64,000 bases of DNA from Gordonia pseudamarae (lineage in GTDB: Bacteria > Actinomycetota > Actinomycetes > Mycobacteriales > Mycobacteriaceae). This document shows, one piece after another, positions 27,645 through 38,788 of the stretch. The notes beneath the pieces were generated by a model. It made no database searches. It had not been told where the DNA came from and was given only the letters and a program-made list of their open reading frames with translations. Every line of letters starts with the position of its first letter. Position 1 is the first letter of the stretch. The translations under genes were made by a program, and so were the position numbers. The stretch lies in NCBI RefSeq assembly GCF_025273675.1, contig NZ_CP045809.1:806001-870000 (forward strand). The letters are read 5' to 3'.

Positions 27645-28772
27645 GTGACGGGCAGGCGTGCCGCGTTGCACGGCCGGATCCGCAGGCGCGTGGACGCGCT
27701 CCCCACCCCGGTGTCGCGGCGACTGCGGCGCCTGTGGTTGTCGTCGGTACCTATCACCCAGTGCGCGGTCGCCGCGGGCCTGGCCTGGTGGATCGCCTCG
27801 GTGGCGCTCGACCACGCACAGCCGTTCTTCGCGCCGATCGCCGCGGTGGTCTCGCTGGGGTTGTCCCTGGCCAAACGCTGGCGACGGGCGGTGGAGTTGG
27901 TCGCGGGCGTCACCATCGGCATCCTCGCCGGTGACCTGGTGATCTCCTGGATCGGGTCCGGGACCTGGCAGATCATGGTCGTGGTGGCGATCGCGATGTC
28001 GATCGCCGTGTTCCTCGACGACGGCCCGCTGCTGCCGATGCAGGCCGCCTCGTCGGCGGCGCTGGTGGCCACCCTGCTGCCGCCGGGCGGTGCGGCGGGC
28101 ATCGAACGGGCGATCGACGCGCTGATCGGCGGTGTGGTCGGGATTCTGGTGGTGGCGTTGCTGCCGATGAATCCGGCCGCTCGCAGTCGACGCGACGCCG
28201 CCGGGGTGCTGGCCACGATCCGGGACGCGGCCGCCGATCTGGCGTCGGGGCTGCGGGCCGGGGATGCCGAGGTGGTCTCCGACGTGCTGGCCCGGGCGCG
28301 CGGCACACAGGGCGAGATCAACACCATGCGCGCGGACATGGCCGGTGGTCGTGAGATCAGTGCCATCTCGCCGCTGTACTGGAGTTCGCGGCAGCGGTTG
28401 CAACGGATCGCCGCGACCGCCGACCCGATCGACAATTCGGTCCGCAACTTCCGGGTGGTGGCCCGGCGGGCGCTGGCGATGACGCAGGGCGGGGAGGTGC
28501 TGCGGCCGGAGATCATCGAGATCATCGACGATCTGAGCGGCGCCTACGAGATCCTGCGGGCGATGGTCCTGGCCCCGCCCGGCGGCGAACCGGATGAGGC
28601 GGACGCCGCCCGCGTCCTGCGCACGATCGCGCGCAAGGCCCGCGTCGACCTCGTCGCCGACAGCTCCATGTCCGAGACCACGATCCTGGCGCAACTGCGG
28701 TCGCTGATCGTCGATCTGTTGATGGTGGCGGGGCTGCAGCGGTCGTCGGCGCGGGCCACGCTACGCGACTGA
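27645..28772 (+). CDS. FUSC / aromatic-acid exporter-like membrane protein
   Basis: The 375-aa protein has about six transmembrane helices in its first ~185 residues (from ITQCAVAAGLAWWIASVAL through IGGVVGILVVALLPM) and a helical cytoplasmic C-terminal half. This is the half-size layout of the FUSC/ArAE (fusaric acid resistance) family. PFFAPIAAVVSLGLSLAKRW resembles the conserved FWA-type loop after helix 2. Such proteins are thought to export aromatic acids or other toxic organics. The start is GTG with no clear ribosome site. Substrate unknown. Confidence 0.8.
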   Translation: MTGRRAALHGRIRRRVDALPTPVSRRLRRLWLSSVPITQCAVAAGLAWWIASVALDHAQPFFAPIAAVVSLGLSLAKRWRRAVELVAGVTIGILAGDLVISWIGSGTWQIMVVVAIAMSIAVFLDDGPLLPMQAASSAALVATLLPPGGAAGIERAIDALIGGVVGILVVALLPMNPAARSRRDAAGVLATIRDAAADLASGLRAGDAEVVSDVLARARGTQGEINTMRADMAGGREISAISPLYWSSRQRLQRIAATADPIDNSVRNFRVVARRALAMTQGGEVLRPEIIEIIDDLSGAYEILRAMVLAPPGGEPDEADAARVLRTIARKARVDLVADSSMSETTILAQLRSLIVDLLMVAGLQRSSARATLRD

Positions 28773-28867
28773 ATACCCCCGTTTTCAGCTGTTTGTCCAG
28801 GTCGGAGGGTCGGGCCGGGTCATCGACCAAGGTTGCCCTACATTCGTTGCCTCGGACCCTTGCCATG

Positions 28868-28885
28868 TATGCGCAAACCCGCATA
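28868..28885. promoter_or_regulatory. TATGCG-N6-CGCATA operator candidate before the cation exporter
   Basis: The inverted repeat TATGCG/CGCATA has a 6-base spacer and ends 11 bases before the exporter start codon. Few bases remain for a leader and no ribosome site is visible, so the transcript may start at or near the ATG. A metal-responsive repressor is the natural occupant, but no regulator gene adjoins. Confidence 0.5.
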
Positions 28886-28896
28886 TATTCCGAATT

Positions 28897-29847
28897 ATGG
28901 GTCACTCACACGGGCACTCCCACTCACACGGGCATTCCCACTCGCACGGCCATTCCCACGGACCGTCTGTCGCCGGGGCGGCCAACCGGCGGATCTGGCC
29001 GATGGCGCTGGGGGCGGCCCTCATCGGTGGCTACTTCGTCGTTGAACTGATCACCGGCATCGTCGTCGGATCGCTCGCCCTGATCGCCGACGCCGGCCAC
29101 ATGCTCACCGATGTGGTGGCGATCTGTATGGGCCTGGTCGCGCTGTTGCTCGCCCGGCACGGCAAGATCACCGACACCCGTAGCTTCGGCTGGCACCGCG
29201 CCGAGGTGTTCACCGCCGCGATCAACGCGCTGCTGCTGTTCGGCGTGGCCGGCTACGTCCTCTACGAGGCGATCGAACGACTCGGCACCGACCCGGAGGT
29301 CCCCGGCGCCACGCTGATCATCGTCGCCGCGATCGGCCTGGCGGTGAACATCGCGGTGATGTTCCTGTTGCGCGCCGACTCCAAGGAGTCGATCGCCGTG
29401 CGCGGCGCGTACATGGAGGTGCTCGCCGACGCCGTGGGCAGCGTCGGAGTGCTGGTGGCCGGTCTGGTCATGCTCACCACCGGCTGGGGCTACGCCGACA
29501 TCGTGGTGGCCGTCTGCATCGCGCTGTGGGTGGTGCCGCGCGCCCTGAGCCTGCTCGTCGACGCCGCCCGCATCCTCAGCCAGCAGGCGCCCCGGCACAT
29601 CGACGTCGACGCCGTACGCCACGAACTCGCCGAACTACCCGGCGTCGACGACGTGCACGACCTGCACGTATGGACCCTGACCACCGGAATGGACGTCGCA
29701 ACGGTGCATCTGGCCAGTTCTGCGGCCAACGGCACCGTTCTCGAGGCCGCGCGGGCGGTGCTGACCCGGCACGGTCTGGGCCACGCCACGATCCAGGTCG
29801 ACCCGGCCGATCAGCGCAGCCGTTGCCACGAGGAGCTGACCTGGTAG
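28897..29847 (+). CDS. cation diffusion facilitator (Zn/Co/Cd efflux, ZitB/CzcD type)
   Basis: The 316-aa protein opens with a histidine-rich stretch (HSHGHSHSHGHSHSHGHSHG) that binds metal. Six transmembrane helices follow, with the CDF metal site in helix 2 (ALIADAGHMLTD) and helix 5 (EVLADAVGSVGVL), the His/Asp pattern expected for zinc-type exporters. The C-terminal cytoplasmic domain (VDDVHDLHVWTLTTGMDVAT) is also typical. It exchanges cytoplasmic divalent metal for protons. An inverted repeat sits directly upstream. The gene is convergent with the Rv0358-like gene, 25 bases away. Confidence 0.93.
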   Translation: MGHSHGHSHSHGHSHSHGHSHGPSVAGAANRRIWPMALGAALIGGYFVVELITGIVVGSLALIADAGHMLTDVVAICMGLVALLLARHGKITDTRSFGWHRAEVFTAAINALLLFGVAGYVLYEAIERLGTDPEVPGATLIIVAAIGLAVNIAVMFLLRADSKESIAVRGAYMEVLADAVGSVGVLVAGLVMLTTGWGYADIVVAVCIALWVVPRALSLLVDAARILSQQAPRHIDVDAVRHELAELPGVDDVHDLHVWTLTTGMDVATVHLASSAANGTVLEAARAVLTRHGLGHATIQVDPADQRSRCHEELTW

Positions 29848-29872
29848 CCCGCCGCGACGGCCGGGACCGACG

Positions 29873-31904
<2,032 letters not shown>

Positions 31905-31931
31905 GCGTGTAGGTACCGGGGGGCGGCGACA

Positions 31932-33548
31932 GTGCCGGGCGGTGATTACGGTTCGATCCTGCTCGGATCGATGAGCGAGAGCGGTCTGCGTCAGCGGATC
32001 CGTATCCAGACTCTGCTGACCAGCGCTCTGGTCATCGCCAACGCGATCGGCGCCGCCATCGTGCTCGCCCTGGTCCTGGTCGGTATCCCCACGCCCTCGG
32101 TTCTGGCCACAGAGCTGTGGTGGGTCAACTACATCGCCCTGCCGATCTACGTCGGGGTGGCCTTTGTGGTGGGTATCACGGTGTGCACGGTCACCGCGGT
32201 CCGCAGGCTGCAATGGTCGATCCGCGAGCGGGAACCGACCCCCGCCGACGCCCGGCGCACGCAGCGGCTGCCGTGGACACTGACGATGATCCAGGCCACG
32301 CTGTGGTTCATCGGCATGGTGGGTTTCACCATCATGTACGGCATCGTTGAACCGGAGCTGATCCCGAAGATCATCTTCGTCACCGGCATGGCCGGTCTGG
32401 TAGTGGTGAGTATCGGCTACATCCTGATCGAGTTCACGTTGCGGCCGGTCGCGGCCGGCCTGATCAGCCACGGTTTCCGCCGCCGCAAGCGGACGGGTCT
32501 GCGGGCCCGCTGGGTGCTGGCGTGGATCGCCGGTTCGGCGATCCCCCTGGTCGGAATTCTGCTGGTGGTGCTGTTCGGGGTGTTCCGCGACGACACCACC
32601 AAGATCGAACTCTTCATCGGTGTGACCGTGCTCGCGCTGGTGGGTCTGGTCACCGGGCCGATACTGACGATCCTGGGCAGCATGAGTATCACCGGACCGA
32701 TCCGCTCCATGCAGAAGGCGTTCGGCCGGATCCGCTCAGGCGACCTCGACAGCGATGTGGCCGTCTACGACGGCACCGAGGTGGGCGACCTGCAGGCAGG
32801 CTTCAACGACATGGTGGCCGGCCTGCGCGAACGCGAACGGATGCGCGACCTGTTCGGCAAGCACGTCGGCCGGGAGGTGGCCGACGCGGCGCTCGCCGGA
32901 GACCCGCGGCTCGGCGGCACCGAACGCATCGTCGCCGCGCTGTTCGTCGACGTCATCGGTTCGACGACGCTCGCCGCCAACCGCGCGCCCACGGAGGTGG
33001 TCGGCCTGCTCAACGACTTCTTCGCGGTGATCGTCGACGAGGTCATCGGACATGACGGGCTGGTCAACAAGTTTGAGGGTGATGCGGTGCTGGCGATCTT
33101 CGGCGCACCGATCGCGCTGAGCGACCCGGCCGGTTCGGCGCTCGCCGCGGCCCGGGCGATCGCCGATCGGCTGCCCGGTGCGGTGCCGGAGATATCCGCG
33201 GGTATCGGCGTCGGGTACGGACCGGTCGTCGCGGGCAACGTCGGGGCCGTCGAGCGTTTCGAGTACACGGTGATCGGCGACCCGGTGAACGAGAGCGCGC
33301 GCCTGTCGGAGCTGGCCAAACGTGATCCGCGTCGCCCACTGGCATCCCGGCCCGCGATCACGGCGGCCGCGCGTACCGAATCGGGGGCCGACGAGGTGCG
33401 CAACTGGGAGGAACTCGACTCGGTGACCTTGCGCGGTCGGCCTGAGCCGACCGTCGTGTTCGGCGGTGTGCCTGGTCCGGTGCCCCGGACAACGGCCGAC
33501 ACGCCCGATATCGCGGGCGCGCGGATCGGTGGCCGCACCCGCCGGTGA
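31932..33548 (+). CDS. membrane class III adenylate cyclase with HAMP domain
   Basis: The 538-aa protein has six transmembrane helices in residues ~25-265, a HAMP linker (GPIRSMQKAFGRIRSGDLDS) and a C-terminal class III cyclase domain. Catalytic residues are recognisable: the metal Asp in ALFVDVIGSTTLA, Lys and Asp in NKFEGDAVLAIFG, and Asn and Arg in GDPVNESARLSELA. The layout equals that of mycobacterial six-helix cyclases such as Rv3645 and Rv1318c. It converts ATP to cAMP, perhaps in response to lipids or pH. GTG 31932 is chosen because YGSILLG ahead of the first helix looks conserved; ATG 31971 would remove it. Confidence 0.88.
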   Translation: MPGGDYGSILLGSMSESGLRQRIRIQTLLTSALVIANAIGAAIVLALVLVGIPTPSVLATELWWVNYIALPIYVGVAFVVGITVCTVTAVRRLQWSIREREPTPADARRTQRLPWTLTMIQATLWFIGMVGFTIMYGIVEPELIPKIIFVTGMAGLVVVSIGYILIEFTLRPVAAGLISHGFRRRKRTGLRARWVLAWIAGSAIPLVGILLVVLFGVFRDDTTKIELFIGVTVLALVGLVTGPILTILGSMSITGPIRSMQKAFGRIRSGDLDSDVAVYDGTEVGDLQAGFNDMVAGLRERERMRDLFGKHVGREVADAALAGDPRLGGTERIVAALFVDVIGSTTLAANRAPTEVVGLLNDFFAVIVDEVIGHDGLVNKFEGDAVLAIFGAPIALSDPAGSALAAARAIADRLPGAVPEISAGIGVGYGPVVAGNVGAVERFEYTVIGDPVNESARLSELAKRDPRRPLASRPAITAAARTESGADEVRNWEELDSVTLRGRPEPTVVFGGVPGPVPRTTADTPDIAGARIGGRTRR

Positions 33549-33637
33549 TGCCTTTCGTACCGCTCGGGATGTAGTCCGATGGATTGAGCGGCCGATCGAG
33601 GGGCGATCGCCGGGCTCTGCACCGGTACCATCGAGAC

Positions 33638-35713
33638 ATGACGCCGAACGACGATGAGCGTGGCCGCAACGGCTACAGCCATGATCGGGCGCCCGCCGTG
33701 GATTCGAACGCGGTGGACGCGACCGAGGTGGTGCGGCTCGGTTCCGTGCCCGTTGTGCCGAACGCCGACGCCGCCCCGCGGGCCCGGGACTCCGCGCAGG
33801 GCACTCCCGACGCCGTCGCGGCCGCCACGACCGTGACCTATGGTTCAATCCCGCCGCGGGCCGCCGGCGGTGCGCAGGTCGGTCCGCCCGCGCTGCTGGG
33901 CACCCCGCTCTCGCCGGGGGCCACCCGGGTGATGCTGCTCGGTGCCGGTGAGCTGGGCAAGGAGGTGATCATCGCCTTCCAGCGGCTCGGGGTGGAGGTG
34001 ATCGCCGTCGACCGCTACGCCAACGCGCCCGGCCAGCAGGTCGCCCATCATGCCGAGGTCATCGACATGATGGACCCGGCCGCGGTACGGGCCGTCATCG
34101 ACAAGCATCGGCCGCACTATGTGGTCCCCGAGATCGAGGCAATCGCCACCGGCGCGCTCGCGCAGGTGGAGGCCGACGGCGTCGCCGAGGTCATCCCGTC
34201 CGCCAAGGCGGTCGTGGCCACGATGGACCGGGAGGGCATCCGGCGCCTGGCCGACGAGCAACTCGGCCTGCCCACCTCGCCATATCTGTTCGCCGACACG
34301 CTCGAGGAACTGACGGTGGCCGCCGAGCAGGTCGGCTTCCCGTGTGTGGTCAAACCGGTGATGTCGTCGTCCGGCAAGGGGCAGAGCGTGCTGCACGGCG
34401 TCGATGACGTCGCGAAGGCGTGGGAGATCGCGAGCACCGGTGCGCGGGTGTCGGGACGGCGGGTGATCGTCGAGGGCTTTATCGACTTCGACTACGAGAT
34501 CACCCTGCTCACGGTACGGGCCCTCGATCCGGCCACCGGCGGGCTCACCACCCACTTCTGTGCCCCGATCGGTCACCGTCAGGTCGACGGCGACTACGTC
34601 GAGAGCTGGCAGCCGCACGAGATGCCGGAGTTCCCGCTCGGTGCGGCCACCTCGATCGCGGCGCGTGTCGCGGCCGCGTTCGGTGACGACAAGCTCGGCG
34701 GCAGAGGTGTCTTCGGTGTCGAGCTGTTCGTCAAGGGAGACGACGTCTACTTCTCCGAGGTCAGTCCACGCCCGCACGACACCGGCCTGGTGACGATGGC
34801 CACCCAGCGCCTGTCGGAGTTCGAGATGCACGCCCGCGCGATCCTCGGGTTGCCGATCGACGTGACCCTGGCCTCGCCGGGCGCCTCGGCGGTCATCTAC
34901 GGCGGCCGGGATGAGGCCGCGATCGGTTTCGAGAACGTGGCGCGGGCGCTGTCGGTGCCCGAGACCGACATCCGGTTGTTCGGCAAACCCGACAGCGCGC
35001 TGCGCAGACGGATGGGGGTGGTGACCGCGACTGCCGACGACGTGCAGGCCGCCCGGCGCCGCGCCAAGGCGGCGGCGGCGATGGTCACCCCGGTGGCCGG
35101 TCGCGTGGCCGAGCGGATCACCGAACCCACCCCGTTCGCGCCTGCCGCGGAGCCGGCACCGCGACGTGCGGTACCCGCGTCGCCCGGTGCCCGGCCGCCC
35201 GGTCCGGCGCCGCGTGGCGCGGTACCGCCCGGGACGCGCCCGCCCGTACCCGCCGGGCCTCGCCCGCCGCAGGGCGGCCCCGGACCGCAGCCGCCGGGTG
35301 GCCCCGTACCGCCGCTGAAGGCCGGTCCGCGCCCCGCGGCGCTGCAACCCGGTCCTGCACCCGCGGGTGCCCGTCCACCGCAACCGGGTGGCCCGCAGTC
35401 AGGTGGCCCGCAGTCAGGTGGCCCGCAGTCAGGTGGCCCGCAGGCCGGCGGTCCGCGTCCGGCACCTCAGGGTCGTCCCCCCGCCCCACGGACCCGCGGT
35501 CCGGTGGCCGGTCCACGTCGTCCGGGCCCCCCGCCCGGCGCGCAGCCGCGCATACAGGGCGCAGGTGCGCCGGCGGGCCGTCCCGTCCCGTCCCGTCCCG
35601 TGGCCGCCGTCAGTACCGACAAGCTGCAGTCGGCACCGAATCAGGGGCTTGCGAAGCAGCCGGAAGGATCCGACGAACGCACACAGGTGGTGCGTACACC
35701 GTCGGCCGACTGA
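33638..35713 (+). CDS. purT: formate-dependent GAR transformylase with long disordered tails
   Basis: The ~395-residue core (about residues 90-490 of 691) is PurT, an ATP-grasp enzyme that formylates glycinamide ribonucleotide using formate and ATP in purine synthesis. It shows [53 protein letters not shown] and [20 protein letters not shown]. Unusually, ~85 residues precede the core and ~200 Pro/Gly/Ala-rich residues follow it, with four GGPQS repeats; PurT usually ends soon after the ATP-grasp fold. The frame stays open and codon use is normal, so the tails are probably translated. The N-terminal extension could be trimmed if a later start is used, but none is better. Synteny matches Rv0389. 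Confidence 0.92.
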   Translation: MTPNDDERGRNGYSHDRAPAVDSNAVDATEVVRLGSVPVVPNADAAPRARDSAQGTPDAVAAATTVTYGSIPPRAAGGAQVGPPALLGTPLSPGATRVMLLGAGELGKEVIIAFQRLGVEVIAVDRYANAPGQQVAHHAEVIDMMDPAAVRAVIDKHRPHYVVPEIEAIATGALAQVEADGVAEVIPSAKAVVATMDREGIRRLADEQLGLPTSPYLFADTLEELTVAAEQVGFPCVVKPVMSSSGKGQSVLHGVDDVAKAWEIASTGARVSGRRVIVEGFIDFDYEITLLTVRALDPATGGLTTHFCAPIGHRQVDGDYVESWQPHEMPEFPLGAATSIAARVAAAFGDDKLGGRGVFGVELFVKGDDVYFSEVSPRPHDTGLVTMATQRLSEFEMHARAILGLPIDVTLASPGASAVIYGGRDEAAIGFENVARALSVPETDIRLFGKPDSALRRRMGVVTATADDVQAARRRAKAAAAMVTPVAGRVAERITEPTPFAPAAEPAPRRAVPASPGARPPGPAPRGAVPPGTRPPVPAGPRPPQGGPGPQPPGGPVPPLKAGPRPAALQPGPAPAGARPPQPGGPQSGGPQSGGPQSGGPQAGGPRPAPQGRPPAPRTRGPVAGPRRPGPPPGAQPRIQGAGAPAGRPVPSRPVAAVSTDKLQSAPNQGLAKQPEGSDERTQVVRTPSAD
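35387..35446 (+). repeat. four tandem 15-bp in-frame units in the purT tail
   Basis: Three identical GGTGGCCCGCAGTCA units and one variant encode Gly-Gly-Pro-Gln-Ser. Identical copies point to recent slippage or unequal exchange. Confidence 0.92.
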
Positions 35714-35719
35714 CCCCCG

Positions 35720-36199
35720 GTGCCGCTCTGGGGTGAGCTGATCGTCGCGGCGGCGATCGGTGCCGGACTGCTGGGGATCGTGTTTCCCGTACTGCCCGGC
35801 GGAATCATCGTCGGACTCTCGATCCTGGTGTGGGCCGCGATCGTCGGCGGTTGGGCGTGGCTGGTGTTCGCCGTGGCCGCCACACTCATCGTGGTCGGCG
35901 AGGTCGTCAAGTATGTGGTCGCCGGCAAACATCTCACGTCGAGCGGCGTGCCCAACGGCACTATCGTCGTCGGCGGTGTGGTCGGGATCGTCGGATTCTT
36001 CGTGATCCCGGTCATCGGCCTGTTCCTCGGTTTCATTCTCGGCGCGTACGTCGCCGAGTTCATCCGCACGCGACAAGCGTCGGCCGCCTGGCGGGGCGCG
36101 ATGGCGGCGGGCAAGGCGGCGCTGATCACCATGGGTATCGAACTGTTCGCCGCTCTCCTCGCCGCCGGGGTCTGGCTCAGCGGCGCCATCGCCCTGTGA
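35720..36199 (+). CDS. DUF456-family small membrane protein
   Basis: The 159-aa protein consists of four or five hydrophobic helices with glycine-rich turns: AAIGAGLLGIVFPVLPGGII, then a TIVVGGVVGIVGFFVIPVIG segment followed by FLGFILGAYVAEF. These are characteristic of DUF456, a family of unknown function. The GTG start is 6 bases after the purT stop, so it should be cotranscribed with purT. Confidence 0.78.
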   Translation: MPLWGELIVAAAIGAGLLGIVFPVLPGGIIVGLSILVWAAIVGGWAWLVFAVAATLIVVGEVVKYVVAGKHLTSSGVPNGTIVVGGVVGIVGFFVIPVIGLFLGFILGAYVAEFIRTRQASAAWRGAMAAGKAALITMGIELFAALLAAGVWLSGAIAL

Positions 36200-36364
36200 C
36201 CCGACATCACCCGAAACTGCCAGGGCCTTTCTTCCTTTCCATGATGTGATTGAGGTAACGGTTGCGGCCTGTTCGGCGACAACCTTTGCACGGGGGTCGG
36301 GAACACGATGTCTCGTCGAAGCGGTCCGGCATGGTGCCGGGCCGTGAAATGGAGGAACACACGG

Positions 36365-36952
36365 ATGAATGCGCTGAAGAAGGCCACGGTGGCCGTACTG
36401 GCCGCGGCGGGTCTGGCAGGCGGGACGATCGCGGGGACAGCACCCGCACAGGCCGCGGGTCCCGGCGACCTGCAGATCCGGGGAGCCGTGAAATGCGTCT
36501 TCGGCCAGTGGGGCCAGCCATGGAATCAGCTGTGGTACATGAAGCGCTCACTCACGGTGAAGAACATCGGCGGCACCACCATCCACAACGTGACGCTCAC
36601 CGAGTTCAACGGCCGCAGCGTACACATCAACGAGATCAAGCCGGGCAAGACCGCGATGGTCTACAACAAGGCCGCCAAACGCTGGCAGTACCCGATCGAG
36701 ACCCGCTGGACCGGGTGCGTGCCCAGCTCCATCTCCGGATACACGATCAGCCCGGTCATCGAGAACCTCTCCAACAACCTCGGTGCCTGGCGCAACGAGG
36801 TGACCGTGCCCAAGAACGCGCCGTCGACGCCGCAGGGCATCCGGGCCGGCAACCTTGAGCAGCAGGCCGAGAAGAGCGGCGGCGGAGGGTGGACCCCGTC
36901 GACCCCGTCGACCGGTTCGTCGTCGCTCGGTTCGTCGGACTTCGGATCCTGA
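36365..36952 (+). CDS. secreted protein of unknown function
   Basis: The 195-aa product has a classical signal peptide (MNALKKATVAVLAAAGLAGG, cleavage after AQA). A ~125-residue mature domain with two cysteines (VKCVFG, WTGCVP) could form a disulfide and looks like a beta-rich extracellular fold (LTVKNIGGTTIHNVTLTEFN). The C-terminal tail is Gly/Ser/Thr/Pro-rich. ATG 36365 follows GGAGGAACACACGG. A perfect 20-bp terminator follows. I do not recognise the family; LTVKNIGGTTIHNV suggests a DUF11-like or Ig-like sandwich. Confidence 0.75.
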   Translation: MNALKKATVAVLAAAGLAGGTIAGTAPAQAAGPGDLQIRGAVKCVFGQWGQPWNQLWYMKRSLTVKNIGGTTIHNVTLTEFNGRSVHINEIKPGKTAMVYNKAAKRWQYPIETRWTGCVPSSISGYTISPVIENLSNNLGAWRNEVTVPKNAPSTPQGIRAGNLEQQAEKSGGGGWTPSTPSTGSSSLGSSDFGS

Positions 36953-36966
36953 CCCCGGAACATACA

Positions 36967-37010
36967 AACACCGAGGGCGACCGGAATGCTTTCCGGTCGC
37001 CCTCGGTGTT
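36967..37010. terminator. bidirectional terminator, perfect 20-bp stem
   Basis: AACACCGAGGGCGACCGGAA pairs perfectly with its complement across a TGCT loop. It sits between the secreted-protein stop and the convergent fprA end. Confidence 0.9.
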
Positions 37011-37062
37011 CGTCTGTCCTGTATCGGCACCCGGACCTTGTCAGATCCGGTGCTTGTCCGGG

Positions 37063-37110
37063 CTAGACCTTGTCGGGCCTAGACCTTGTCGGGCCTAGAC
37101 CTTGTCGGGT
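37063..37110 (-). repeat. three tandem 16-bp units spanning the fprA stop codon
   Basis: CTAGACCTTGTCGGGC occurs three times head to tail, the copy nearest fprA with one change. On the minus strand each unit reads GACAAGGTCTAG, so the codons Asp-Lys-Val-stop are repeated after the real end of fprA. Since 16 is not a multiple of 3, the extra copies fall in other frames and lie beyond the first stop. Confidence 0.92.
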
Positions 37111-38477
37111 TCGGATGCGGCGAGCATGTCCTCGCGCTCGACGACCTTGATACGTTCGCGGCCCTCGGCGGCGCCGAGCGCGCGCTCGTGCTCATCGAGG
37201 CGGTACCAGCCGGCCCACGTGGTGAACGGGATCTTGCGGCTCTCCAGCAGCGCGATCACCGACTCCTCCGACGGATCGGCGGGAGTGTTCATGCTGTCGG
37301 CGGCCAGGTCGTCGACGATGCACTGGACGGTCTCGTTGGCGTCGCCCTTGGTGTGTCCGATGAGGCCGACCGGGCCGCGCTTGATCCAGCCGGTGGTGTA
37401 CAGGCCGGTCAGGTGGGCGCCCTCGTCGAAGATGCGGCCCGCCTCGTTGGGGATCACACCGGCCTGCGAGTCGAACGGGATCTCCGGCAGGCTGTCGGAC
37501 AGGTAGCCGACCGCACGGTAGATGGCGCCGATCTCCCAGTCGGTGGTCTTGCCGGTGGGCTTGACGTTGCCGGTGCCGTCGAGTTCGGTGCGTTCGGTGC
37601 GCAGACCGACGACCTTGCCGTCCTCGCCGAGGACCTCCACCGGATTCTCGAAGAAGTGCAGGAACAGCTTGTGGATGGCACCCTGCTTGGGTTCGCGGAT
37701 CGCGTAGTTCTCGATGATCGTGGCCACCTGATCGGTGATCTTCGAGCTGCGTCGTGCGACGGCCGAACCCTCGTCGTACTCGATGTCCTCAGGGCTGACC
37801 ACGACCTCGATGTTGGGGGAGTGGTCGAGTTCCTTGAGTTCGAGCGGGGTGAACTTGGCCTGCGCCGGGCCGCGACGTCCGAACACGTGCACCTCGATGG
37901 CCTTGTTGGCCTTGAGACCCTCGTACACGTTGGCGGGGATCTCGGTGGGCAGTAGTTCGTCGCCGGTCTTGGCCAGCACGCGCGCCACGTCGAGGGCCAC
38001 GTTGCCGACGCCGATCACGGCGACCTTCTCGGCCTCCAGCGGCCAGGTGCGGGAGAAGTCCGGGTGGCCGTCGTACCAGGCCACGAACTCGCCGGCGCCG
38101 TAGCTGCCGTCGAGCTCGACGCCCGGGATCTCCAGGTCGCGGTCGTCGACGGCGCCGGTGGAGAAGATGGTGGCGTCGTAGTGCCGGACGAGGTCGTCCC
38201 GGTTGATGTCGGTGCCGTAGTCGACGTTGCCCAGCAGGCGGATCTGCGGCTTGTCGAGTACCTTGTGCAGGGCGTTGATGATGCCCTTGATCCGCGGGTG
38301 ATCGGGTGCCACGCCGTAGCGGATCAGCCCGAACGGTGCGGGCATCCGCTCGTACAGGTCGATGCTGACCCCACGCTCTTGGAGGTCGTCGTGCTTCATC
38401 AGGGCATCGGCGGCGTAGATCCCGGCGGGGCCTGCGCCGACGATGGCAACCCGCAACGGACGGGTGTCTTCGGTCAT
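37095..38477 (-). CDS. fprA: ferredoxin/adrenodoxin-type NADP+ reductase (FprA-like)
   Basis: The 460-aa flavoprotein has an N-terminal FAD-binding Rossmann motif (VAIVGAGPAGIYAADAL). The adrenodoxin-reductase signature follows (MPAPFGLIRYGVAPDHPRIK), then a second nucleotide motif for NADPH (VAVIGVGNVALDVARVL with VFGRRGPAQAKFTPLELKEL). The C-terminal FAD segment is YTTGWIKRGPVGLIGHTKGD. It moves electrons from NADPH to ferredoxins for P450s, iron metabolism or biosynthesis. Length and motifs match mycobacterial FprA. ATG 38477 is preferred because homology begins there; the frame is open to 38651. The end overlaps a 16-bp triplication. Confidence 0.95.
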   Translation of the reverse strand: MTEDTRPLRVAIVGAGPAGIYAADALMKHDDLQERGVSIDLYERMPAPFGLIRYGVAPDHPRIKGIINALHKVLDKPQIRLLGNVDYGTDINRDDLVRHYDATIFSTGAVDDRDLEIPGVELDGSYGAGEFVAWYDGHPDFSRTWPLEAEKVAVIGVGNVALDVARVLAKTGDELLPTEIPANVYEGLKANKAIEVHVFGRRGPAQAKFTPLELKELDHSPNIEVVVSPEDIEYDEGSAVARRSSKITDQVATIIENYAIREPKQGAIHKLFLHFFENPVEVLGEDGKVVGLRTERTELDGTGNVKPTGKTTDWEIGAIYRAVGYLSDSLPEIPFDSQAGVIPNEAGRIFDEGAHLTGLYTTGWIKRGPVGLIGHTKGDANETVQCIVDDLAADSMNTPADPSEESVIALLESRKIPFTTWAGWYRLDEHERALGAAEGRERIKVVEREDMLAASEPDKV

Positions 38478-38701
38478 CGTGAGGGGTGTTCCTCTGTGTC
38501 GGTGGTATCTGTCTCGGTCGGTCGCAGTGATACCTGCGGTATCACCGGCACCCGGGGGCGGCCGAGAAGGTGGTGGCCGTCGGCGGGCGTGCGATAGGGG
38601 AATGCCCCCATCACATCCGGCAATAGGGTCGGCGGTTGTGACGCCCGTCATTTGCCTATCCCTTCTACGGTAGGCGCTCGGGCTCCGTCACCCAAATAGT
38701 T

Positions 38702-38717
38702 GTGAGGGTTACCTCAC
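38702..38717. promoter_or_regulatory. GTGAGG-N4-CCTCAC palindrome between divergent genes
   Basis: This inverted repeat lies in the ~310-base gap between fprA (minus) and a small membrane protein gene (plus), 71 bases before the latter's start. It does not match the iron-box (IdeR) consensus well. It is the only strong symmetric site in the gap, so a regulator of either gene could bind it. Confidence 0.4.
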
Positions 38718-38788
38718 TCGCGGAAGCTCCGTCGGCAACCCGATCCTGCCGCGCGGGGCCGTTGCCGCCGGTCGATAGAATCCGGTTC

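Noticed and set aside
38702..38717. IdeR iron box for fprA
   Set aside because: GTGAGG-N4-CCTCAC does not fit the TTAGGTTAG-type iron-box consensus.
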